Source: Synechococcus sp. CBW1004
Lineage (GTDB): Bacteria; Cyanobacteriota; Cyanobacteriia; PCC-6307; Cyanobiaceae
Length of the DNA stretch: 64,000 nt
Reading direction: 5' to 3'
NCBI RefSeq assembly: GCF_015840715.1
Contig: NZ_CP060397.1
Coordinates: 3,368,686-3,432,685 of the forward strand
In this document: positions 58,672-64,000 of the stretch, piece after piece
Position numbering within the stretch: the first letter of the stretch is position 1
Layout: each line of letters starts with the position of its first letter
Program-made: the position numbers and the translations under genes
Notes under the pieces: generated by a model
Databases searched by the model: none
What the model saw: only the letters and a program-made list of their open reading frames with translations
Told to the model about the DNA's origin: nothing

Positions 58672-59064
58672 ATGTCGCACTTCAGCACCATCCAGACCGA
58701 ACTGCGTGATCGCGACGCCCTGCTCGGCGCCCTCGGCGATCTGGGTTACAGCGCCAGCGAGGAAGCCCAGCCCGTGCGCGGCTACCGCGGCCAGCAGGTC
58801 ACCGCTGAGGTGGCGATCCGCCAGGAGCAGGGTGCTGACATCGGCTTCCGCCTCAATCCCGACAGCGGCTGCTACGAGCTGGTGGCGGATCTCGATCTGT
58901 GGCGCCAACCGGTGCCGGTGGAGCGCTTCCTCTCCCAGCTCAACCAGCGCTATGCCCTGCGCACCATTCTGGCTGCCACCGCTGAGGAGGGCTTCCAGGT
59001 GAGTGAGCAGAGCCAGCAGCTCGACGGCAGCATCGAACTGGTCGTCACCCGCTGGGACGCCTGA
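58672..59064 (+). CDS. ycf35: Ycf35-like protein (DUF1257)
   Basis: A 130-residue protein starting MSHFSTIQTELRDRDALLGALGDLGY, the signature of DUF1257/Ycf35, which is encoded in red-algal plastids and cyanobacteria. It continues with VRGYRGQQVTAEVAIRQEQGADIGFRLNPDSGCYELVADL and a C-terminal YALRTILAATAEEGFQVSEQSQQLDGSIELVVTRW. No enzymatic motif is visible. The gene sits between DUF2997 and a 4Fe-4S ferredoxin gene, an arrangement suggesting a joint role. Confidence 0.92.
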   Translation: MSHFSTIQTELRDRDALLGALGDLGYSASEEAQPVRGYRGQQVTAEVAIRQEQGADIGFRLNPDSGCYELVADLDLWRQPVPVERFLSQLNQRYALRTILAATAEEGFQVSEQSQQLDGSIELVVTRWDA

Positions 59065-59081
59065 TCCCTCCGACGCCTCCC

Positions 59082-59501
59082 TTGGCTGATCCAACCCTCG
59101 CCTGGAGCGCTCCGGCCGGTCCGGCCGCCACGCCCCCCTCCGGTCTCGAGCCGGTTCTGGGCGGTGAGCTGCGTCAGAAGGCCGTCTGGGTCGATGAGGC
59201 CGTCTGCATCGGCTGTCGTTATTGCGCCCACGTGGCCACCAACACGTTCCTGGTGGAGCCCAACTGGGGTCGTTCGCGCGCCATCCGCCAGGACGGCGAC
59301 AGCACCGAGCGGATCCAGGAGGCGATCGACACCTGCCCGGTGGACTGCATCCACTGGGTGGACTACGAACAGCTGCCGGAGCTGGAGCAGCGCCTCAATG
59401 AGCAGGAGATCCTCCCCCTGGGAGTGCCCTCGCCGGCAAGGCTGAAGCGCACCCTGCCGCGCGCGCCCGGTGGTGTGGCTCCCGCCCCTTCCGATCCCTG
59501 A
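59082..59501 (+). CDS. 4Fe-4S ferredoxin-like protein
   Basis: A 139-residue protein with one [4Fe-4S] site: CIGCRYC (residues 42-48) and CPVDC later in IDTCPVDCIHWVDYEQLPELEQRL, giving C-x2-C-x2-C...C-P. This is the bacterial single-cluster ferredoxin plan. The N-terminal 35 residues and C-terminal 35 residues are Pro/Ala-rich tails. Start is TTG 59082, 17 bases after the ycf35 stop. It likely transfers electrons in a process shared with its two upstream neighbours. Confidence 0.9.
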   Translation: MADPTLAWSAPAGPAATPPSGLEPVLGGELRQKAVWVDEAVCIGCRYCAHVATNTFLVEPNWGRSRAIRQDGDSTERIQEAIDTCPVDCIHWVDYEQLPELEQRLNEQEILPLGVPSPARLKRTLPRAPGGVAPAPSDP

Positions 59502-59628
59502 GCGGATGCGGGCCCTGCCCACCTTTCTTTGTCCCGGGTGATCAGCCGGCGGCCCATGGGCCCACAGGCAGGCTGGGACTGCTCCCGGGGCTGACTCCGG
59601 GCCTCCCCCCGCATCTGACTCTCCAGCG

Positions 59629-60870
59629 ATGAGCGCGATCGCGATGTCCACGACCGAGGGAGCGATCCCCTGCCGGCGCTTCGGCCGCACCGAGCTGCCG
59701 ATGCCCGTGCTGTCGCTGGGGGGGATGCGCTTCCAGCAGAGCTGGAGCGACCTGCCGCCGGAGCAGATCGAGGCCGCCAGCCAGGACAACCTGCGGCGGA
59801 TCCTGGAGTGCTCCGTGGCGGTGGGGATGCATCACATCGAAACCGCCCGCCACTACGGCAGCTCCGAGCGTCAGCTGGGCGATCTGCTGGCGCAGGTGCC
59901 CGATCCGGCCCGCATCCTGCAGACCAAGATCCCGCCCTGTGCGGATCCCGCCCGCTTCGAGCAGGAGCTGCTCACCAGCGTGGAGCGCCTGCGTCTGGCG
60001 GAGCGGGGTGAGCGGATCGAGCTGCTCAGCATCCATGGCGTCAACAACCGCGAGCTGCTGGAGCACACCCTGCGCCCGGGTGGCTGCCTGGAGGTGGCCC
60101 GGCGCTGGCAGGACGAGGGTCGGGTGGGGCACATCGGCTTCTCCACCCATGCGGCTCTGGGCGAGATCCTCGAGGCGATCGAGACCGACGCCTTCAGCTA
60201 CATCAACCTGCACTGGTACTTCATCCGCCAGGACAACGGCCCCGCCATCGAGGCCGCGCGGGCCCACGACATGGGCGTGTTCCTGATCAGTCCCACCGAC
60301 AAGGGCGGCCATCTGCACAGCCCCAGCGAGCGTCTGCTGGAGCTGTGCGAGCCGCTGCATCCGATCGTGTTCAACGATCTGTTCTGCCTGAGCCATCCGG
60401 GGGTGCACACCCTGAGCCTCGGGGCGGCGCGGCCTTCCGATCTCGATCGGCACCTCGAGGCGGTGGCCCTGCTGCCGCGGGCGGCCGAGCTGCTGCCGCC
60501 GATCGTCGAGCGCCTCGAGAGGGCCCGCCATGAAGCCCTGGGCGAAGCCTGGCTCCACACCTGGAGGCAGGGGCTGCCGGACTGGCCCGAGACGCCCGGC
60601 GAGATCAACCTGCCGGTGCTGCTGTGGCTGCACACCCTTCTGGAGGCCTGGGATCTGGAGGCGTTCGGCCGCGCCCGCTACGGCCTGCTCGGCAACGGCG
60701 GCCATTGGTTCCCGGGGCGCAATGCCGATGCCCTCGATGCCGCGGTGAGCGAGGCGGAGCTGCGGGCGGTGCTGGGGCGGAGCCCCTGGTCGGCCGAGAT
60801 CCCGGCGATCCTGCGGGGCCTGCGCGAGCGGCTGGGCGGGCAGACCGTGAAGCGCCTGCAGCAGGAGTGA
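59629..60870 (+). CDS. aldo/keto reductase
   Basis: A 413-residue member of the aldo/keto reductase superfamily. Segments: FGRTELPMPVLSLGGMRFQQ, CSVAVGMHHIETARHYGSSERQLGDLL (Tyr), ILQTKIPPCADP (Lys), IELLSIHGVNNREL (His), EGRVGHIGFSTHA, and a long C-terminal region. The C-terminal extension is about 100 residues longer than simple AKRs and lacks the Cys pairs of the ferredoxin-fused type. An alternative start is ATG at 59644. Substrate unknown. Confidence 0.9.
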   Translation: MSAIAMSTTEGAIPCRRFGRTELPMPVLSLGGMRFQQSWSDLPPEQIEAASQDNLRRILECSVAVGMHHIETARHYGSSERQLGDLLAQVPDPARILQTKIPPCADPARFEQELLTSVERLRLAERGERIELLSIHGVNNRELLEHTLRPGGCLEVARRWQDEGRVGHIGFSTHAALGEILEAIETDAFSYINLHWYFIRQDNGPAIEAARAHDMGVFLISPTDKGGHLHSPSERLLELCEPLHPIVFNDLFCLSHPGVHTLSLGAARPSDLDRHLEAVALLPRAAELLPPIVERLERARHEALGEAWLHTWRQGLPDWPETPGEINLPVLLWLHTLLEAWDLEAFGRARYGLLGNGGHWFPGRNADALDAAVSEAELRAVLGRSPWSAEIPAILRGLRERLGGQTVKRLQQE

Positions 60871-60977
60871 GCCTCTGGTCGCCCGGCCACTGACCAGGGC
60901 CCGGGCCGATGGGCAAAAGCGTGCCGCCGAGCCAAAGCATCCCGCCGAGCCGTGCCACGGCGGCGGTGAGCCTGGCT

Positions 60978-61913
60978 TCAGGCCCGGCCCGGGCGCCTGC
61001 TGCTCGATCGCCGTGCGGTGGAGCCCCCGGCCGGCGCGCTCTGTCCCAGCGGCAGCTTGGCCGGCACGCCGATCGCGCGCGGGTAGGTGGCCGGGCAGGT
61101 CGCGGTGGGCACAACAGTCAGGGCGGTGCGCAGGCCGCGGCCGCCGGGAAGCTCCCGTTGCTCGCAGCGTTCGACGCGGGCGCTGAGCGGCAGGAGGGCG
61201 CGCTCGAGCTCCGCTTGATCGTCCGTTGACCACTGGCCGCGGTAGAGCAGCGCCTGGCCGTCCCGGGCCAGCAGCGGCACCAGATACTCCGCCACCACAG
61301 GCGCCGCGGCCACCGCCCGCGCCATCGCCAGCTGGAAGCGGCCGCGGCAGGCCGCCTGCCGGCCGGTGCGCTCCACCCGCTCACTGCGCACGCGCACCCG
61401 GTCAGCCAGGCCCAGTTCGGTCGCCATCGCCGCCACCGCATCCAGCTTGCGCTGCACCGAATCCACCAGGGTGATGCGGGCGCCAGGCAGGGCGATCGCC
61501 ACCGCCAGCCCGGGGAAGCCGCCGCCGGTGCCCACATCGATCACCTCCAGGCTGCTGCCCGCCAGGAGTGGGGCAACACTGGGCGCCCCGGGGGCTGAGC
61601 CGGCAGTCGGGGCGGTGTCGCCAGAGTGCCTCTGCTGCTTCGTGTCGGGGGCGTGCATCTGGGGCGCCTCGCCCGCAGCGGCTGCGGGAACTTCCCCCTG
61701 CTGAGCGTTGAGCAGCGGTACGAGCGGCCAGAGGCTGTCGAACACCTGGGCGATCCAGTAGTCGTCGCCCTCCACCAGCCGCGTCAGGTTGAGCCGCTGG
61801 TTCCAGCTGCGCAGCAGATGCTGGAGCTGGCAGAGCTGCTGCAGCTGGCGTGGCTGCGGCTGCCAGCCCAGCGCCTGCCAGAAGTCCGCTGCGGGCGGTG
61901 CATCGGCGTGCAT
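60978..61913 (-). CDS. rsmG: 16S rRNA (guanine527-N7)-methyltransferase
   Basis: RsmG/GidB, a SAM-dependent rRNA methyltransferase. Family motifs: [76 protein letters not shown] and [35 protein letters not shown]. Between residues about 70 and 120 there is an extra Ala/Pro/Gly/Gln-rich stretch, probably an unstructured loop, and the C-terminus has an Arg/Ser-rich tail. Total length 311 is well above the usual 210-245. It diverges from the J-domain gene. Confidence 0.93.
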   Translation of the reverse strand: MHADAPPAADFWQALGWQPQPRQLQQLCQLQHLLRSWNQRLNLTRLVEGDDYWIAQVFDSLWPLVPLLNAQQGEVPAAAAGEAPQMHAPDTKQQRHSGDTAPTAGSAPGAPSVAPLLAGSSLEVIDVGTGGGFPGLAVAIALPGARITLVDSVQRKLDAVAAMATELGLADRVRVRSERVERTGRQAACRGRFQLAMARAVAAAPVVAEYLVPLLARDGQALLYRGQWSTDDQAELERALLPLSARVERCEQRELPGGRGLRTALTVVPTATCPATYPRAIGVPAKLPLGQSAPAGGSTARRSSSRRPGRA

Positions 61914-61990
61914 CGGGTTCGGGCTGTCGTTCTCCCTAGGATCTCCCAGCCGCGGCGCCCTGCGCCGCCAGAGAGATCCGCCACCGGTCC

Positions 61991-62737
61991 ATGTCGAGCC
62001 ATCGGGCCAGCTCCAGTGCCAAGAGCGGGGGCGGCGAGCCGGCCCTGCGCTCCCCGGCGGGCGGCCTGAGCCACTACCAGCTGCTCGAGATCTCCCCGCA
62101 GGCGACGGCCGCCGAGCTGCGCCAGGCCTTCCGCCATCTCAGCAAGCGCTACCACCCCGACACCACCACCCTGCCGCCGGCGGAGGCCCGCGAGGCGTTC
62201 ACCCGCCTGCGCCAGGCCTATGCGGTGCTGGCGGATCCCGACAGCCGCCGCGCCTATGACGCCGCCCTGCAGCGGCCTGCACCGCCGCTGGTGGTGGTGC
62301 CGCCTCTCCCCACGGGCCCTGGCGCCGCCGCCAGACCGATCGGGGTGCGGCGCAGCCTCTCCGGGGGCGAATGGTTCGCGTTGGTGCTGCTCGGCCTGGC
62401 GCTGGCCCTGAGTCTGGTGCTGGGGGTCGGCCTGGCCTGGGCCCGCGGCGCCGCCCTGATCACGCGCCCCAGCTGGTGGAGCGAGGCCACCGCCGTTCCG
62501 GCTGCAGAGCGACTGGCCGCTCCCCCGTCGCTCCCGGCGTCGCCGGAGCCATCCGTCACCGCCCCCGCCCCGGCCTCCCTTCCGCACACCGTCCTCTCTC
62601 AGCCAGCTCTCTCGCAGGCCGACCGCTCGCCGGGGGTCCGCTCGCAGACCCATGAGACCCCGCCGGAGGCGTCGCTCGCGCCTCTGTCACCCACCGCCGG
62701 CTCTGCGGAATCTGACGGCATCGTGCAAGCTCCCTAG
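61991..62737 (+). CDS. membrane-anchored J-domain protein
   Basis: A 248-residue co-chaperone. The J domain is at residues about 25-92 with the Hsp70-activating HPD motif ([38 protein letters not shown], then [25 protein letters not shown]). A single transmembrane helix (about 127-150, [23 protein letters not shown]) is followed by a Pro/Ser/Ala-rich tail. It probably recruits DnaK to a membrane. It is closely followed by a DUF3143 gene. Confidence 0.9.
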   Translation: MSSHRASSSAKSGGGEPALRSPAGGLSHYQLLEISPQATAAELRQAFRHLSKRYHPDTTTLPPAEAREAFTRLRQAYAVLADPDSRRAYDAALQRPAPPLVVVPPLPTGPGAAARPIGVRRSLSGGEWFALVLLGLALALSLVLGVGLAWARGAALITRPSWWSEATAVPAAERLAAPPSLPASPEPSVTAPAPASLPHTVLSQPALSQADRSPGVRSQTHETPPEASLAPLSPTAGSAESDGIVQAP

Positions 62738-62754
62738 ATCCTTCCGCCCCTCCG

Positions 62755-63021
62755 ATGGCGACCCTGCCGCCCGATCGCACTCCCCTCTATCACCACCCAC
62801 TGCCGGCTCTGGAGGAGTGGCTGCGCGGTCTCGGCGCGCGCCAGCGCGGGACCCATGCGGCCATCTGGGATCTGCATCGGCCCCAGTGGAGCGCCACGAT
62901 CGAACTGGCTGTGGAGGATCTGCAGGTGAGCTGGTATCACGACGGCCAGGAGCGCCTGCGCCACTTCCCCTATGGCCTGGCCCGCGCCGATGTGGAGGCG
63001 GCGATCCTCGCCGGTCCCTGA
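62755..63021 (+). CDS. DUF3143 domain-containing protein
   Basis: An 88-residue protein (PPDRTPLYHHPLPALEEWLRGLGARQRGTHAAIWDLHRPQWSATIELAVEDLQVSWYHDGQERLRHFPYGLARADVEAAIL) that fits the cyanobacterial DUF3143 family. Start ATG 62755 is 18 bases after the J-domain gene. It converges with bioA at a 21-base distance. Function unknown. Confidence 0.85.
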   Translation: MATLPPDRTPLYHHPLPALEEWLRGLGARQRGTHAAIWDLHRPQWSATIELAVEDLQVSWYHDGQERLRHFPYGLARADVEAAILAGP

Positions 63022-63042
63022 GCCGCAGAGCCCGCCTGCCGT

Positions 63043-64000
63043 TCAGAGGCGATCCAGGGCGCGGGTGATCGCTCCGTAGCACTGCTCCAGCTGGCTGTCG
63101 CTGATGCACAGGGGGGGCAGCAGATACACCACCTGGCCGAGCGGCCGCAGGAACACCCCTTCCTCCAGCACCAGGCGCTGCAGGGTGGGGCCGAGGGGAT
63201 TGAGGTAGCCCTCCTCGCCGGACGCCAGGTTGAAGGCGGCGATGCTGCCGAGCAGACGTGGCCGTCGCACGGCCGGATGGCCGCTGAGGGCCTCGAGGTG
63301 GGGCCGGTGGCGATCTTCGATGCCGCGGTGGCGCTGCGGATCGGCCTCCAGCAGATCGAGGCTGGCGAGGGCGGCGGCACAGCCGAGTGGATTCGCCGTG
63401 AAGCTGTGCCCGTGATAGAAGGTGCGCGCTGGATTGCGGTCGACGAAGTCGCTGTAGATGCGCTCCGCCGCCAGGGTGACGCCCATCGGCAGGAAGCCGC
63501 CGGTGAGGCCCTTGGACAGGGCGATCAGATCGGGCTGGACGCCGGCGAGCCGGCTGGCGAACAGCTCGCCGCAGCGGCCGAAGCCCGTCATCACTTCATC
63601 GGCGATCAGCAGGGCGCCCGCCTGGCGCACCCGCCGCTCTACTTGCTGCAGAAAGGCGGGCCGCACCATCGCCATGCCGCCGGCTCCCTGCACCAGGGGT
63701 TCGAGGATCACCGCCGCCGTCGGCACCTCCAGCAGCTGCTCCAGCCTGGCCAGGGCCTCAGCCTCGCGGGCCTCCACCTCGGCGTCGCCCCACCAGGTGG
63801 CCGGCCAGGGGGCACGGGCCACCTCAAACAGCAGCGGCTCGAACGGCGCGCTGAACAGCGAGCGCTCCCCCACTGCCATCGCCCCGAAGGTGTCGCCGTG
63901 GTAAGCGCCGTCAAAGGCGATCAGTCGGGCCCTCGGGGTGCAGCGGTTGTGCCACCACTGCCAGGCGATCTTGAGCGCCACCTCGACGGCGGTGGAGCCG
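63043..64000 (-). CDS. bioA: adenosylmethionine-8-amino-7-oxononanoate aminotransferase (5' partial)
   Basis: Biotin synthesis enzyme transferring an amino group from SAM to 7-keto-8-aminopelargonate with PLP. The visible 319 residues begin GSTAVEVALKIAWQWWHN, the conserved cofactor-binding region, and include LIAFDGAYHGDTFGAMAVG, ILEPLVQGAGGM, LIADEVMTGFGRCGELFAS, the PLP Lys in IALSKGLTGGFLPMGVTL, and FYHGHSFTANPLGCAAALASL. The 5' end and start codon lie beyond the window. The aminotransferase family is certain; the bioA specificity follows from the pattern of these motifs. Confidence 0.92.
   Translation of the reverse strand, partial: GSTAVEVALKIAWQWWHNRCTPRARLIAFDGAYHGDTFGAMAVGERSLFSAPFEPLLFEVARAPWPATWWGDAEVEAREAEALARLEQLLEVPTAAVILEPLVQGAGGMAMVRPAFLQQVERRVRQAGALLIADEVMTGFGRCGELFASRLAGVQPDLIALSKGLTGGFLPMGVTLAAERIYSDFVDRNPARTFYHGHSFTANPLGCAAALASLDLLEADPQRHRGIEDRHRPHLEALSGHPAVRRPRLLGSIAAFNLASGEEGYLNPLGPTLQRLVLEEGVFLRPLGQVVYLLPPLCISDSQLEQCYGAITRALDRL

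Overview
The window is GC-rich chromosomal DNA of a unicellular cyanobacterium, most likely of the marine/freshwater Synechococcus-Cyanobium (alpha-cyanobacterial) group. The evidence is the split RNA polymerase genes rpoB-rpoC1-rpoC2, a phycobilisome rod-core linker (CpcG) and a CpcS-type bilin lyase, the ferredoxin-thioredoxin reductase catalytic subunit, the sufR / sufBCDS layout, a high-light-inducible protein, and Ycf35-type conserved proteins. Genes are dense, often translationally coupled (ATGA or TGATG overlaps), with many GTG/TTG starts.

Layout. 1-5.5 kb: an RND efflux pump with two tandem periplasmic adaptors. 5.6-7.4 kb: an Anbu-type proteasome-like peptidase coupled to glutaminase. 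7.36-11.66 kb: a sodium/glutamate symporter gene (gltS) split by two unrelated insertion sequences (IS5-type and IS1182-type) arranged head to tail on a single CTAG target; removing them and one CTAG copy restores an in-frame 417-codon gene. 11.8-15.3 kb: SulP anion transporter and phosphoglucomutase. 15.3-19.5 kb: a small secreted protein, then a leftward operon of a phospholipase-D-like lipoprotein, a 77-aa protein, a FAD monooxygenase and a secreted protein. 19.3-22.3 kb: DUF4912 protein, CpcG and CpcS. 22.4-29.2 kb: sufR with a small partner gene, diverging from ftrC-sufB-sufC-sufD-sufS; an ACGAAAC-N6-GTTTCGT palindrome in the divergent region is a likely SufR operator.

29.2-42.2 kb is a mixed metabolic region: two cell-wall enzymes, a GNAT acetyltransferase, a dCTP deaminase-family protein, an aldo/keto reductase gene broken by a frameshift in a run of eight G, a DUF1543 protein, a metallophosphoesterase, mtnA, a methyltransferase, a quinone-reductase-like dehydrogenase, a decayed htpX protease fragment, a bifunctional aldolase/dehydrogenase and hisD. 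42.4-55.2 kb is the conserved information-processing block rpsT, tatD, rpoB, rpoC1, rpoC2, hli and rlmN. 55.3-64 kb holds a sodium/solute symporter, a 41-aa membrane protein, a HEAT-repeat protein, the DUF2997-Ycf35-ferredoxin trio, a second aldo/keto reductase, rsmG, a membrane J-domain protein, a DUF3143 protein and the 3' part of bioA.

I found no tRNA, rRNA, CRISPR array or prophage. The most distinctive observations are the double IS insertion on one CTAG in gltS, the Anbu-glutaminase coupling, the PLD/FAD operon with an apparent CTG start, and the cluster of functionally unassigned cyanobacterial proteins around ycf35.
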